This document shows positions 25,738-36,045 of a stretch of DNA of 64,000 nucleotides, one piece after another; within the stretch, counting starts at the first letter, position 1, and each line of letters starts with the position of its first letter. Position numbers and translations under genes: made by a program. The stretch covers positions 62,001 to 126,000 of the forward strand of contig NZ_QUFB01000002.1 of the NCBI RefSeq assembly GCF_003478335.1, written 5' to 3'. The notes under the pieces were generated by a model, which was not told where the DNA came from, made no database searches, and saw nothing but the letters and a program-made list of their open reading frames with translations. The DNA is from Clostridium sp. AM49-4BH. Lineage in GTDB: Bacteria > Bacillota > Clostridia > Lachnospirales > Lachnospiraceae.

Positions 25738-27537
25738 GTGCCCAGATATACAGAAGAACAGATCGAACAGGTTCGGTCGGCAAATGATATAGTTGATGTG
25801 ATAGGCGCGTCAGTACGATTGAAGCGTTCCGGCAGCGGGTATGTCGGGCTATGTCCGTTTCATAGTGAGAAATCACCATCCTTTTCCGTGAACCCGGCGA
25901 GACAGATGTATAAATGTTTTGGCTGCGGTGTGGGTGGAAATGTGATCACGTTTGTCATGGAATATGAGAATTATTCGTTTCCGGAAGCGATGGAAAGCTT
26001 GGCAGAGCGGGCAGGGATCACTTTGCCAAAGCAGGAAATGACTGCCAAGCAAAAACAGGAAGAAAACTTGCGCTCAACGTTATTGGAGATCAATGCCAAG
26101 GCGGCAAGATATTATTATGCGACGCTAAAATCTCCACAGGGTAAATTAGGCCTTGAATATCTGCGGGGACGACAGCTTAGCGATGAAACGATCTTAAGGT
26201 TCGGTTTAGGTTATGCCGGACAGGGCGGCGGTGAGCTTTACCGCTATTTACGGCATGAAGGGTATGATGATCGCATTTTGCGTGAGACCGGATTGTTTAA
26301 GATGGATGAGCGTGGCGTTTATGATAAATTTTGGAACCGTGTTATGTTCCCGATCATGGATGTGAATAACCGGGTTATTGGTTTTGGAGGAAGAGTTATG
26401 GGGGATGCCAAGCCGAAATATTTGAATTCTCCAGAAACAAAACTTTTTGACAAGAGCCGTAATCTGTTTGGCCTCAATTATGCAAAGCAGGGCAAACGTA
26501 AGAAGTTTATTCTTTGTGAGGGATATATGGATGTGATCGCATTGCATCAGGCAGGATTTAGTGGTGCAGTGGCATCGTTAGGTACTGCATTTACAGAGCA
26601 GCAGGCCAATCTGCTTCGAAGATATACTGATGAAATCTATCTGACGTATGATAGTGACGAGGCGGGAGTCAAAGCAGCACTGCGTGCAATACCGATATTA
26701 AGGCGTGCAGGTATTACGGGACGTGTGGTTCATATGGAGCCATACAAAGACCCGGATGAGTTTATCAAGGGACTTGGCAGTGATGCGTTTGAAGAACGTC
26801 TGGAACAAGCACAGAACAGTTTCTTTTTTGAAGTAGATGTGCTTCGAAAACAGCACAATCTGAGTGATCCGGAGGAAAAGACAAAGTTTGTGCATGGAAT
26901 GGCACGTAAACTTTTGGTGTTTGAGGACAAAGTGCAGCGGGATAGTTATTTGGAGGCGTTATCTGCTAAGTATAGCGTTCCAAAGGAAGATTTAAGATCC
27001 CTCGTGATCCGCTACAGCAATATGGAGCCGGAAGGTTATCGGGAGGTCATGGAAGAACGACATGAACAGAGCAGAAGAAAGGCGATCCGCAAGGATCCGG
27101 AGGGAATGGCATATACGTATCGGCTGTTTTTGTCTTGGTTGATCGAACAGCCGGCCCTTTATGAACAGGTTAAACACATTGTGCATGTTGAGGATTTCTT
27201 AGCGGAGCCGTATCGTCAGGTGGCGGGGCTGCTATACGAGCAGCTGGAACGCGGACAAGCAGAACCGGCACAGATCATCAGTCGGTTTGAAGATGTAGAA
27301 GAGCAGCGGATGGTGGCAGGAATGTTTCAGACAACATTATCTGCGAAGATGGACAACCGTGAAAAAGAAAAGGCGGTCAACGAATTGATCCATCGGATCA
27401 AGGAGCGCAGTATAGAACATCAGACAAGAACTTTGACGGATTTTTCACAGCTTCAGGATCTTGTCCGCCAGAAAAAAGAACTGGAATCTCCGGGAAAACT
27501 GCATATTTCCCTGACAGGAGATCAGAATAGACAATAG
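25738..27537 (+). CDS. dnaG: DNA primase
   Basis: DnaG makes RNA primers at the replication fork and works with the replicative helicase. It has 599 residues. The N-terminal zinc ribbon is CPFH...CFGCG (residues 40-64), followed by the RNA-polymerase core with the TOPRIM motif CEGYMDVIAL near 260 and YDSDEAG near 306. The C-terminal helicase-binding part is divergent, as usual. The start codon is GTG at 25738 behind AAAGGAGG. It precedes rpoD in the classic macromolecular-synthesis order. Confidence 0.96.
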   Translation: MPRYTEEQIEQVRSANDIVDVIGASVRLKRSGSGYVGLCPFHSEKSPSFSVNPARQMYKCFGCGVGGNVITFVMEYENYSFPEAMESLAERAGITLPKQEMTAKQKQEENLRSTLLEINAKAARYYYATLKSPQGKLGLEYLRGRQLSDETILRFGLGYAGQGGGELYRYLRHEGYDDRILRETGLFKMDERGVYDKFWNRVMFPIMDVNNRVIGFGGRVMGDAKPKYLNSPETKLFDKSRNLFGLNYAKQGKRKKFILCEGYMDVIALHQAGFSGAVASLGTAFTEQQANLLRRYTDEIYLTYDSDEAGVKAALRAIPILRRAGITGRVVHMEPYKDPDEFIKGLGSDAFEERLEQAQNSFFFEVDVLRKQHNLSDPEEKTKFVHGMARKLLVFEDKVQRDSYLEALSAKYSVPKEDLRSLVIRYSNMEPEGYREVMEERHEQSRRKAIRKDPEGMAYTYRLFLSWLIEQPALYEQVKHIVHVEDFLAEPYRQVAGLLYEQLERGQAEPAQIISRFEDVEEQRMVAGMFQTTLSAKMDNREKEKAVNELIHRIKERSIEHQTRTLTDFSQLQDLVRQKKELESPGKLHISLTGDQNRQ

Positions 27538-27591
27538 ATACAATGGAAAAACCCGGATATCCCGGTACACAGATAGAAAGGAAGGAACAAC

Positions 27592-28980
27592 ATGGCAACA
27601 GAAAAGAAACAGGCGGAGCTGCAGGAGACAGTCGTTTCCGAGACAAAGGAAAAGAAACAGACCAAAACTGCTAAGAAGGCGAGCACAACGAAAAAAACGT
27701 CTGCTTCTAAGGCAGAGACAAAAGCGGAGTCTGAGAAGGCAGCTAAGACAACGACGAAAAAGCAGTCGGCTGCGAAAGAACCTGCGGAGAAAAAGCAGAC
27801 GAAAAAGGCATCTGCCGCAACGACGAAGAAGGCATCTGCCAAAGAAGCAAAAGCGACAGAAGATGAGGCAAAGAAATTTATGGAGCGCATGAGCGCATTG
27901 TTAGATCTTGCAAAAAGTAAGAAAAATGTGTTGGAGATCACAGAGATCAACAATTTTTTTAAGGATATTGATCTGACAGAGGAGCGTATCGAAAAGATCA
28001 TAGAGTTTTTGGAACAAAAAAATGTGGATGTTTTACAGATTTCGGATGATAAAGATACCGATGATGATATGATCTTGGAACTGGAGAATAATGGGGAAGT
28101 TCCGGACGATGATGAGATCGAGAATATCGATCTGTCTGTGCCGGATGGTATCAGTATTGAGGATCCGGTACGTATGTATCTGAAAGAGATCGGTAAAGTG
28201 CCGCTTCTTACTGCGGATGAAGAGGTTGAGCTTGCAAAACGTATGGAAGAGGGCGATGTGGAGGCTAAGAAGAAGTTAGCAGAAGCCAATCTTCGTCTCG
28301 TAGTCAGCATTGCAAAGCGTTATGTTGGTCGCGGAATGCTGTTTTTGGATCTGATCCAGGAAGGAAATCTTGGTCTGATCAAGGCAGTAGAAAAGTTTGA
28401 TTATAAAAAGGGATATAAATTCAGTACGTACGCAACTTGGTGGATCCGTCAGGCAATCACACGTGCGATTGCAGATCAGGCGAGAACAATCCGTATCCCG
28501 GTTCATATGGTAGAGACGATCAACAAGTTTGTACGTGTTCAGCGTCAGTTATTGCAGGAACTTGGCAGAGAACCATATCCGGAAGAGATCGCAGAACAGA
28601 TGGGCATGCCGGTAGAGCGTGTTCGTGAGATTCAGAAGATCTCTTTAGAGCCGGTTTCTTTGGAAACACCGATCGGTGAAGAGGAAGACAGTCATTTGGG
28701 TGATTTCATTCAGGATGATAATGTACCGGTTCCGGCAGAGGCAGCAGCGTTTACGTTGCTCCGTGAGCAGTTGGATGAAGTGCTTGGCACGTTGACGGAT
28801 CGTGAGCAGAAGGTGCTCAAACTTCGTTTTGGCTTGGAAGACGGCAGAGCCAGAACATTGGAAGAAGTTGGTAAGGAGTTTAAGGTGACCAGGGAGCGTA
28901 TCCGCCAGATCGAAGCGAAAGCTTTGCGCAAATTGAGACATCCGAGCCGCAGCCGCAAATTAAAGGATTATTTGGAGTAA
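27592..28980 (+). CDS. rpoD: Primary RNA polymerase sigma factor
   Basis: This is the housekeeping sigma-A factor, 462 residues. An unusual first ~95 residues are almost all Lys, Ala, Thr and Glu (KKAST, KKTSAS), followed by region 1.1-like sequence. Region 1.2 begins [11 protein letters not shown], region 2 holds the -10 contacts ([16 protein letters not shown]), and region 4.2 holds the -35 helix ([17 protein letters not shown]). The strong conservation of regions 2.4 and 4.2 fits the TTGACx/TATAAT promoters seen in this window. Its stop shares one base with the trmK start. Confidence 0.97.
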   Translation: MATEKKQAELQETVVSETKEKKQTKTAKKASTTKKTSASKAETKAESEKAAKTTTKKQSAAKEPAEKKQTKKASAATTKKASAKEAKATEDEAKKFMERMSALLDLAKSKKNVLEITEINNFFKDIDLTEERIEKIIEFLEQKNVDVLQISDDKDTDDDMILELENNGEVPDDDEIENIDLSVPDGISIEDPVRMYLKEIGKVPLLTADEEVELAKRMEEGDVEAKKKLAEANLRLVVSIAKRYVGRGMLFLDLIQEGNLGLIKAVEKFDYKKGYKFSTYATWWIRQAITRAIADQARTIRIPVHMVETINKFVRVQRQLLQELGREPYPEEIAEQMGMPVERVREIQKISLEPVSLETPIGEEEDSHLGDFIQDDNVPVPAEAAAFTLLREQLDEVLGTLTDREQKVLKLRFGLEDGRARTLEEVGKEFKVTRERIRQIEAKALRKLRHPSRSRKLKDYLE

Positions 28981-29654
28981 TGCAGTTATCTAAACGATTG
29001 CAGACCGTGGCACATCTCGTACACACTGGCGGTGTTGTTGCTGATATTGGATGTGACCATGGATTTACCATTATATATTTGGTGATGAATCAGCTTGCAT
29101 CGGCAGGGATTGCTATGGATGTGGCAGATGGACCGTTAATGCGAGCGAAAGAACATATACATCAGTATGAACTCGATAACAGGATCGCATTACGAAAGTC
29201 AGATGGTTTGCAGCAGCTTGTAGAAGGCGAGGCAGATACAATATTGATCAGCGGTATCGGTGGAGCTTTGATGGAACGTATTTTGCGGGAATTTCCGCAC
29301 GTAACACAGTCTGCGAAAGAACTGGTACTTTCGCCTCAGTCAGAGATATACAAAGTACGTCATGCGCTGCACGATCTGGGTTTTGTGATCGCACAGGAAG
29401 AGATGGTATTTGATCAGGGTAAATATTATACGATCATACGGTGTGAGAGGGGCAGTGAGCATTACTTCACGGAGGAAGAATATATATATGGAGGGTACCT
29501 GATGCGAACGAGACATCCGGTATTTCTGGAATATATGCAAAAAGAGCTCGCGCGGGTGCAGCGTGTTTTGGAGGCAATGCCGGATACACAGCCGGCGAAG
29601 AGGCAGATTCTTCAGGAACAGCAGACTATCTCAGATATTTTGAATCCGAGATAA
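28980..29654 (+). CDS. trmK: tRNA (adenine(22)-N1)-methyltransferase
   Basis: TrmK methylates A22 in the D-arm of bacterial tRNAs. It has 224 residues. The SAM-binding motif I is VADIGCDHGF and the catalytic-region motif ISGIGG. The opening LSKRLQTVAHLV is typical. The ATG overlaps the rpoD stop by one base, so it is translationally coupled to rpoD, a common arrangement in Firmicutes. Confidence 0.92.
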   Translation: MQLSKRLQTVAHLVHTGGVVADIGCDHGFTIIYLVMNQLASAGIAMDVADGPLMRAKEHIHQYELDNRIALRKSDGLQQLVEGEADTILISGIGGALMERILREFPHVTQSAKELVLSPQSEIYKVRHALHDLGFVIAQEEMVFDQGKYYTIIRCERGSEHYFTEEEYIYGGYLMRTRHPVFLEYMQKELARVQRVLEAMPDTQPAKRQILQEQQTISDILNPR

Positions 29655-29694
29655 CAGGCTGCATTGTCAGTGACAGAAAGGCAAAGGTGTTGTT

Positions 29695-31368
29695 ATGGGG
29701 AAACAGATTAAAGTGGAAGTGATCATTGGCGCTAAAAGGATTCCTAAAACTTACGAAGAGGGAGTTACCTATGCGCAGGTGGCCAAAGAAGTACAATCGG
29801 CATATTCATATCCGATCATTCTAGCCAGACGTGGCGGTAAATTGGTGGAATTAAATAAGCGGATCCGTGAGGATGTCCAGATATGTTTTATGACGACGGC
29901 AGATGACAGTGGGCACAAGACGTATGTTCGTGGTGTGACATTACTGATGTTACGCGCGTTTTATGCGGTCTGCAAAGGGCAGCCGTTGGAAAATGTATAT
30001 GTGCAATATCAGATCGGCGATAGCTGTTACTGCGAAGTGAGCGGTGTCCCTGTGACGGAATCTTTGCTGCAGCAGGTTGAACAGTATATGAAAGAACTGG
30101 TACATAGAGATATTCCATTTTTGAAACGGTCGGTAGATACTTCCGAAGCACTGCGTATTTTTGAAAAATATGGCATGATGGATAAGAAAAAATTATTTGA
30201 ATATCGTCGTGTTTCCAAGGTAAATATATATACATTAGACGGATTTGAGGATTATTATTATGGTTATATGCCGGCAAGTACCGGTGTACTTCAGTATTTC
30301 AGTTTAGAGCCATATGAAAACGGATTTATGCTGAATCTGCCAAATAGCAAAACTCCGGATCGAACAACATTGCACAAACCAAGTCCAAAGTTGTTTGCAA
30401 CCTTGCAGGAGGCGAAATCGTGGGGCAAGATGGTGGATGTTGATACGGTAGGTGCGTTGAATGATGTGATCTCGCATGGTGGTGCGCCGGAACTTATATT
30501 GGTACAGGAAGCACTTCAGGAGAAAAAGATTGCGCAGATCGCAGAGCAGATCGCCAATGACCCAAGTAAGAAATTTGCCATGATCGCAGGTCCGTCTTCT
30601 TCCGGTAAGACATCATTTTCTCATCGATTGTCGATTCAGCTTCGAACACTCGGAGTGCATCCGCATCCGATCGCATTAGATAATTATTTTGTAGACCGCG
30701 ATGAAACACCGTTAGATGAAAATGGCAATTATAACTTTGAGTGTCTTGAAGCGATCGATGTTAAACTGTTTAATCAGCAGATGAATGAGCTGCTTGCCGG
30801 AAAACGTGTCGAACTGCCGACTTTTAATTTTGTGACCGGTCAAAAAGAATATAAAGGAGACTATAAGCAGTTAGGTGAGGATGATATATTAGTGATCGAG
30901 GGGATCCACGGCTTGAATGATAAACTATCTTATACGCTTCCAAAAGAAAGTAAGTTTAAGATATACATCAGTGCGCTGACCCAGATCAACATTGATGAGC
31001 ATAATCGGATTTCTACGACAGATGGCAGATTGATCCGGCGAATGGTACGTGATGCCAGAACAAGAGGCGCTTCGGCCGCTCGCACGATCGGTATGTGGCC
31101 ATCGGTACGCCGCGGGGAAGATCAATATATATTCCCATTTCAGGAAGAGGCGGATGTTATGTTTAACTCGGCACTGATTTATGAGCTTGCTGTTTTAAAA
31201 CCGTATGCAGAAGCAATCCTCTTTGGAATACCGAAGGATGCACCGGAGTATATCGAGGCAAAGCGTCTGCTTAAGTTTTTGGATTATTTCATTGGAATCA
31301 GCAGTGAAGACATCCCGAAAAATTCACTGATGCGTGAATTTGTGGGAGGCAGTGTCTTTAATGTATAG
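29695..31368 (+). CDS. Uridine kinase-like nucleoside kinase with TGS/ThrRS-type N-terminal domains
   Basis: The 557 residues begin with a TGS-like domain (about 1-65) and a threonyl-tRNA-synthetase-like second domain (about 75-220). The C-terminal half is a P-loop kinase of the phosphoribulokinase/uridine kinase family: Walker A GPSSSGKTS near residue 302, and the substrate loop DNYFVDRDETP. This fused type is common in Clostridia and is annotated as nucleoside kinase. Its true substrate and the reason for the tRNA-synthetase-like part are not settled. A terminator follows. Confidence 0.87.
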   Translation: MGKQIKVEVIIGAKRIPKTYEEGVTYAQVAKEVQSAYSYPIILARRGGKLVELNKRIREDVQICFMTTADDSGHKTYVRGVTLLMLRAFYAVCKGQPLENVYVQYQIGDSCYCEVSGVPVTESLLQQVEQYMKELVHRDIPFLKRSVDTSEALRIFEKYGMMDKKKLFEYRRVSKVNIYTLDGFEDYYYGYMPASTGVLQYFSLEPYENGFMLNLPNSKTPDRTTLHKPSPKLFATLQEAKSWGKMVDVDTVGALNDVISHGGAPELILVQEALQEKKIAQIAEQIANDPSKKFAMIAGPSSSGKTSFSHRLSIQLRTLGVHPHPIALDNYFVDRDETPLDENGNYNFECLEAIDVKLFNQQMNELLAGKRVELPTFNFVTGQKEYKGDYKQLGEDDILVIEGIHGLNDKLSYTLPKESKFKIYISALTQINIDEHNRISTTDGRLIRRMVRDARTRGASAARTIGMWPSVRRGEDQYIFPFQEEADVMFNSALIYELAVLKPYAEAILFGIPKDAPEYIEAKRLLKFLDYFIGISSEDIPKNSLMREFVGGSVFNV

Positions 31369-31407
31369 GAGTAATCTGTATAGAAAATTGCAACATTGAC
31401 AGCAGGG

Positions 31408-31436
31408 CTGTATTAGGCACACATAATACAGTTTTT
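31408..31436 (+). terminator. Terminator after the nucleoside kinase
   Basis: CTGTATTA and TAATACAG form a perfect 8-bp stem with an 8-base loop and five T after it. Confidence 0.75.
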
Positions 31437-31516
31437 CCAGATCTGTCAGCAGGCAGTGTAGGACGGTCGGCAGATATGATAGATAACATGGTGTGCAGAA
31501 ATGAGGACAAAAAGAT

Positions 31517-32365
31517 ATGGCACAGATTATTGATGGAAAGAAAATTTCAACACAGATCAAAGATGAGGTGAAAGAGCAGGTTGCTGCTCTGAAACAAAAA
31601 GGAATTGATGTAACTTTGGCCGTGATTCAGATTGGTAAAGATCCTGCATCTACTGTATATGTCGGCAACAAAAAGAAGGCCTGCGAATATGTAGGTATTC
31701 GTTCTTTGGCATATGAACTGCCGGAAGAGACCAGTGAGCAGGAGCTTTTGGAGTTAGTACAATCGCTCAATGCTAAAGAAGATGTCGATGGCATTTTAGT
31801 TCAACTTCCGCTGCCAAAGCATATTGATGAGGATAAAGTGATCCGTACGATTTCGCCGGACAAAGATGTGGATGGTTTTCATCCGGAGAGCGTAGGACGT
31901 TTAAGTATTGGGCAGCCGGGCTTTGTTTCCTGTACACCGGCAGGGATCATCCAGCTTTTGAAACGTTCTGGAATAACGATTGACGGCAAAGAATGTGTTA
32001 TTATCGGTCGGAGTAATATTGTTGGTAAACCGATGGGAATGCTCTTACTTAGAGAAAATGGAACGGTGACGATCTGTCATTCACACACTCCGGATCTGAA
32101 GACGGTTGCCAAGCGTGCAGATATTTTAGTCGTTGCGATCGGCAAGGCGAAGTTTGTAGATGCTTCTTATGTGAAAGACGGGGCCGCTGTCATTGACGTA
32201 GGAATGGATCGTGATGAAAATGGCAAGTTGTGTGGTGATGTTGACTTTGCTTCTGTTGAACCGGTTGCAGGGGCGATCACACCGGTTCCGGGAGGCGTTG
32301 GTCCGATGACGATCGCAATGCTTATGAACAATTGTGTGGAATCTGCACAGAGAAAACATTGTTAG
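31517..32365 (+). CDS. folD: Methylenetetrahydrofolate dehydrogenase / methenyl-THF cyclohydrolase
   Basis: FolD interconverts 5,10-methylene-, methenyl- and 10-formyl-tetrahydrofolate. It is 282 residues long. The catalytic region contains YVGNKKKAC with the active-site Lys, and the substrate loop QLPLPKHI. The NADP-binding domain has [11 protein letters not shown], and PGGVGPMT closes the protein. GAAATGAGG lies before the ATG, in a 17-base stretch identical to that before the kinase gene at 20104. It is first in a run of close-packed genes reaching rpsA. Confidence 0.96.
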   Translation: MAQIIDGKKISTQIKDEVKEQVAALKQKGIDVTLAVIQIGKDPASTVYVGNKKKACEYVGIRSLAYELPEETSEQELLELVQSLNAKEDVDGILVQLPLPKHIDEDKVIRTISPDKDVDGFHPESVGRLSIGQPGFVSCTPAGIIQLLKRSGITIDGKECVIIGRSNIVGKPMGMLLLRENGTVTICHSHTPDLKTVAKRADILVVAIGKAKFVDASYVKDGAAVIDVGMDRDENGKLCGDVDFASVEPVAGAITPVPGGVGPMTIAMLMNNCVESAQRKHC

Positions 32366-32380
32366 AAATGGAGACTACGA

Positions 32381-33733
32381 ATGGAACAACAGAATGTAAC
32401 ACCAATTTATTTTGTGTCGTTAGGGTGTGACAAAAATCTTGTGGACAGTGAAATGATGATCACTTCACTGCGGGAACAGGGCTTTCGTCTTGTGAATGAA
32501 GAGACAGAGGCAGAAGTGATTGTTGTAAATACCTGCTGTTTTATTGGGGATGCCAAGGAAGAAAGTATCAATACATTGTTAGAAATGGCGTCCTACAAGG
32601 AAACAGCTAAATGTAAGCTGCTTGTGGCTGCGGGATGCCTGGCTCAGCGTTACCATAAAGAGATACAAACGGAGATACCGGAAGTCGATATTATTGTCGG
32701 CACAATGGGGTATGAAAATCTCGCGGAAACGATCCGCGGAGAGTTGAAAGAGCATCAGGGTGTTGTTGAGACATTACAGAATATTGATTATCTGCCGACG
32801 CCGCTGACGAATCGAGATAGTATGTCCGGTGGATATTATGCATATCTTAAGATTGCAGAAGGCTGTGATAAATGCTGTACGTACTGCGTGATCCCGAAAG
32901 TACGCGGACATTATCGCAGTGTTCCGATGGAGAATCTGCTTGCACAGGCAGAACATCTGGTTCAAAACGGAGCCAAAGAGCTGATCTTGGTGGCACAAGA
33001 GACAACATTATATGGTGTGGATCTATATGGACACAAGAGCCTTCCTGAGCTTTTGGAAAAATTATCGGAATTAGAGGAGCTGAAATGGATCCGCATTTTA
33101 TACTGCTATCCGGAAGAAATCACAAAAGAGCTGGTTCATGCGATCAAAACGCTTCCGAAAGTATGTCATTATCTGGATATTCCGATCCAGCACGGTTCTG
33201 ATGGCATATTAAAGCGGATGGGGCGGCGTACCAATAGCAAAGAACTGCGGGATATGGTACATTATCTGCGTCAGGAGATTCCGGATATTGCACTTAGAAC
33301 AACATTGATCACAGGATTTCCCGGCGAGAGCGAGCAGGATTTCGAACAGTTGAAAGAATTTGTGGAGGAACTTCGATTCGATCGACTTGGCGTATTTACG
33401 TACTCAAGGGAAGAAGATACACCGGCAGCCGCAATGGAAGAACAGGTGCCGGAAGAAGTTGCAGAAAAGCGGCGGGATGAGATCATGCAGATCCAGCAAA
33501 AGATCGCTTTTGAGAAGACGTCGGCGCAGATTGGACGTGCTTTAGAAGTAATGGTAGAGGGGGCCCTGCCGGAAGATGGTGTTTATATTACGAGAACGTA
33601 TATGGATGCACCGGAAGTGGACGGGTATGTATTTGTGGCAACTGATTGGAATCTGATGTCGGGAGATTTCTTAAACGTCAAGATTACCGGTGCAGATGAG
33701 TATGATCTCATTGGAGAGGTCATAGAGGAATAA
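32381..33733 (+). CDS. rimO: Ribosomal protein S12 methylthiotransferase
   Basis: This radical-SAM enzyme adds a methylthio group to a conserved Asp of ribosomal protein S12. It has 450 residues. The N-terminal cluster ligands appear in LGCDKNLVDSE, NTCCFI and AAGCLAQR. The radical-SAM cluster is CDKCCTYC, and a TRAM domain is at the C-terminus. CDKN and NTCCFI mark RimO rather than MiaB. It starts 15 bases after folD. Confidence 0.95.
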   Translation: MEQQNVTPIYFVSLGCDKNLVDSEMMITSLREQGFRLVNEETEAEVIVVNTCCFIGDAKEESINTLLEMASYKETAKCKLLVAAGCLAQRYHKEIQTEIPEVDIIVGTMGYENLAETIRGELKEHQGVVETLQNIDYLPTPLTNRDSMSGGYYAYLKIAEGCDKCCTYCVIPKVRGHYRSVPMENLLAQAEHLVQNGAKELILVAQETTLYGVDLYGHKSLPELLEKLSELEELKWIRILYCYPEEITKELVHAIKTLPKVCHYLDIPIQHGSDGILKRMGRRTNSKELRDMVHYLRQEIPDIALRTTLITGFPGESEQDFEQLKEFVEELRFDRLGVFTYSREEDTPAAAMEEQVPEEVAEKRRDEIMQIQQKIAFEKTSAQIGRALEVMVEGALPEDGVYITRTYMDAPEVDGYVFVATDWNLMSGDFLNVKITGADEYDLIGEVIEE

Positions 33734-33759
33734 GAGAATAGAATTGAAGGAGGATAAAT

Positions 33760-34302
33760 ATGAATTTACCAAATAAGATTACGATGCTTCGTGTATTTTT
33801 AATACCTTTTTTTGTTGTGTTTATGCTTGTATCAGCCATCCCTTATAGCAAATACATTGCATTAGTTGTTTTTGTTGTAGCAAGTCTGACGGATACCTTA
33901 GATGGTTATATCGCCAGAAAGTATAAACTTGTATCCAATTTTGGAAAATTCATGGATCCGTTGGCAGATAAATTATTAGTTTCTTCGGCGATGATCTGTC
34001 TGGTGTCCTTAAACAGAATTCCGGCTTGGGTTGTTATTGTGATCATAAGCCGTGAGTTTATCATTAGTGGATTTCGTCTGGTCGCATCGGATGCCGGTGT
34101 CGTGATAGCGGCGAGCTGGTGGGGCAAGATAAAAACAGTTGTACAGATGATCATGGTCATTGTCTTGATCTTGTCTATACACAATCCGGTTGTTGCTGTG
34201 ATCGAGCAGATATTGATCTATTTAGCACTGGTACTTACGGTGGTATCGTTATTGGATTATTTGATCAAAAATTGGAAGGTTATGGACGATGGAAAGATGT
34301 AA
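33760..34302 (+). CDS. pgsA: CDP-diacylglycerol--glycerol-3-phosphate 3-phosphatidyltransferase
   Basis: This membrane enzyme makes phosphatidylglycerol phosphate. Its 180 residues include about five membrane helices. The CDP-alcohol phosphotransferase motif D-G-x2-A-R-x8-G-x3-D-x3-D is complete in DGYIARKYKLVSNFGKFMDP and what follows. It has AAGGAGG before the ATG, and its end overlaps the next gene by 14 bases. Confidence 0.94.
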   Translation: MNLPNKITMLRVFLIPFFVVFMLVSAIPYSKYIALVVFVVASLTDTLDGYIARKYKLVSNFGKFMDPLADKLLVSSAMICLVSLNRIPAWVVIVIISREFIISGFRLVASDAGVVIAASWWGKIKTVVQMIMVIVLILSIHNPVVAVIEQILIYLALVLTVVSLLDYLIKNWKVMDDGKM

Positions 34303-34795
34303 TGAGATAAGAGTACCATCTGAGGAGGCGGTACAGTTAGTAGAATATTGTATCCAAAACGGTTATAAGATTTCTACAGCGGAGTCATGTACCGGAGGCC
34401 TGATCGCAGCGGGTATTGTAGATGTACCGGGTGCATCAAATGTCTTTGAAGAAGGATATGTTACGTATGCAGACCGGGTTAAACAAAAACTGCTTCATGT
34501 ATCCGTGACAACGATTCAAAAGTATACGGTGGTAAGTGCGCAGGTGGCTGAAGAAATGGCGCTTGGAACAGCGCAGGCCAGTGGAGCCGATATTTCTGTT
34601 ACGACAACAGGTTATGCAGGACCGGAAGATGGTGAAGATGGGACACCGGCAGGAACCGTTTACATCGGAACCTGCTTTCGTGGGCGCGCAGAGAGCAGAA
34701 AATATTGCTTTGACGGTGATCGTGGGCAGGTACGCTTGCAGGCAGCCCGTGAGGCAATGAAATTTGCATTAGAAAGGATGAAACAGATTGAGTGA
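34289..34795 (+). CDS. pncC: CinA C-terminal-type nicotinamide-nucleotide amidohydrolase
   Basis: The protein has 168 residues and consists of the CinA/PncC domain only, without the molybdopterin-binding-like N-terminal half of full CinA. The signature TAESCTGGLIA and the later TTGYAGPEDG are clear. The family deamidates nicotinamide mononucleotide for NAD recycling. It overlaps pgsA upstream and the flavoprotein gene downstream, so all three are translationally coupled. Confidence 0.87.
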   Translation: MERCNEIRVPSEEAVQLVEYCIQNGYKISTAESCTGGLIAAGIVDVPGASNVFEEGYVTYADRVKQKLLHVSVTTIQKYTVVSAQVAEEMALGTAQASGADISVTTTGYAGPEDGEDGTPAGTVYIGTCFRGRAESRKYCFDGDRGQVRLQAAREAMKFALERMKQIE

Positions 34796-36026
34796 GGTGA
34801 TCGTTGTAGGCGGTGGAGCAGCCGGTATGATGGCAGCTATTGCGGCAGCGGACTGTGGACATCAGGTAACCATTATAGAAAAAAATGAAAAATTAGGAAA
34901 AAAATTATTTATTACAGGAAAAGGCCGGTGTAATATCACCAATGACAGTGATGTAGAGAATCATTTGAATCATGTGATCTCCAATCCGAAATTTATGTAC
35001 AGTGCCTTTTATAGTTTTGACAGCAGCCGTATGATCGACTTCTTGGAACAGGAAGGTCTGGCGGTAAAGACAGAGCGCGGCAATCGCGTGTTTCCGCAGT
35101 CTGATAAGTCTTCCGATGTGCTGCAAACGCTGCAGAAAGCACTTCGCAGAAGAAATGTTACGGTCAGATTGCATACGAAGATGACAGGACTTATGATCGA
35201 AGATCATAATTGTAAAGGCGTAAAAGTACAGAGTTATCATGGTGCATTGGAAACACTGACAGCGGATGATGTCATCCTTACAACGGGGGGACTTGCATAT
35301 CCTTCTACCGGATCGACAGGTGATGGACACCGGCTGCTGAAACAGGCAGGAGTTGCTTTAGAACCATGTTATCCGGCGTTAGTGCCTGTCGAGACGGTAG
35401 AAGAGTGGCCAATCAGACTGCAGGGATTATCGCTTCGCAATGTGTCGTTGCGCGTGGAACGTGGATCGCATAAAATATACGAGGAACAGGGAGAAATGCT
35501 GTTTACGCATTTTGGTGTAAGCGGACCATTGGTCTTGTCGGCGAGCAGCCTGCTCGGTCGTAAAGGTGCCAAAGACTGTAAACTGCATATTGACTTGAAA
35601 CCGGCCTTGTCGGAAGAACAGTTAGATGAACGGTTACAGCGTGATTTTGCCGCACAAAAAAACAGCATGTTTAAAAACAGTCTGGGAAAGCTGCTGCCGT
35701 CAAAATTGATCCCGGTTATCGTGGAACTTTCCGAGATCACGCCGGATAAGCAGGTCAATGAGGTGACTAGGCAGGAGCGGCACAGACTGGTTAAGCTATG
35801 CAAAGATCTCACCTGTACCGTCAAAAAGCTGCGGGATTTTCCGGAGGCGATCGTTACCGGAGGAGGCATTTCCGTAAAGGCGATCAATCCGGCAACCATG
35901 GAATTAAAGGAGATTTCACATTTATTTGCAGCCGGAGAGCTGATCGATGTAGATAGTGTGACGGGAGGGTATAATCTTCAGGTTGCGTGGTCAACCGGGT
36001 ATTTGGCAGGAATATCAGTGTATTGA
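34788..36026 (+). CDS. BaiN/HI0933-family FAD-dependent oxidoreductase
   Basis: This is a 412-residue flavoprotein. An N-terminal dinucleotide fold (VVGGGAAGMMAA) is followed by GKGRCNITN. The conserved C-terminus has VTGGGISVKAINPATMESK-like sequence and FAAGELIDVDSVTGGYNLQ. One family member, BaiN, acts in bile-acid reduction; most members are of unknown role, so the substrate is open. The start codon is TTG at 34788 with AAGGATG 7 bases upstream, and it overlaps the pncC stop. Confidence 0.87.
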   Translation: MSEVIVVGGGAAGMMAAIAAADCGHQVTIIEKNEKLGKKLFITGKGRCNITNDSDVENHLNHVISNPKFMYSAFYSFDSSRMIDFLEQEGLAVKTERGNRVFPQSDKSSDVLQTLQKALRRRNVTVRLHTKMTGLMIEDHNCKGVKVQSYHGALETLTADDVILTTGGLAYPSTGSTGDGHRLLKQAGVALEPCYPALVPVETVEEWPIRLQGLSLRNVSLRVERGSHKIYEEQGEMLFTHFGVSGPLVLSASSLLGRKGAKDCKLHIDLKPALSEEQLDERLQRDFAAQKNSMFKNSLGKLLPSKLIPVIVELSEITPDKQVNEVTRQERHRLVKLCKDLTCTVKKLRDFPEAIVTGGGISVKAINPATMELKEISHLFAAGELIDVDSVTGGYNLQVAWSTGYLAGISVY

Positions 36027-36045
36027 ATGATAATGGAGGATAGAT

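Noticed and set aside
27522..28310. 262-residue minus-strand frame rich in Ser and Phe
   Set aside because: It is the mirror of the Lys/Ala-rich start of rpoD, where AAG/GCN codons read as Ser/Phe codons on the other strand.
34788..36026. Bile-acid enzyme call for the BaiN-like flavoprotein
   Set aside because: The family is broad and no other bile-acid genes are near, so only the family name is supported.
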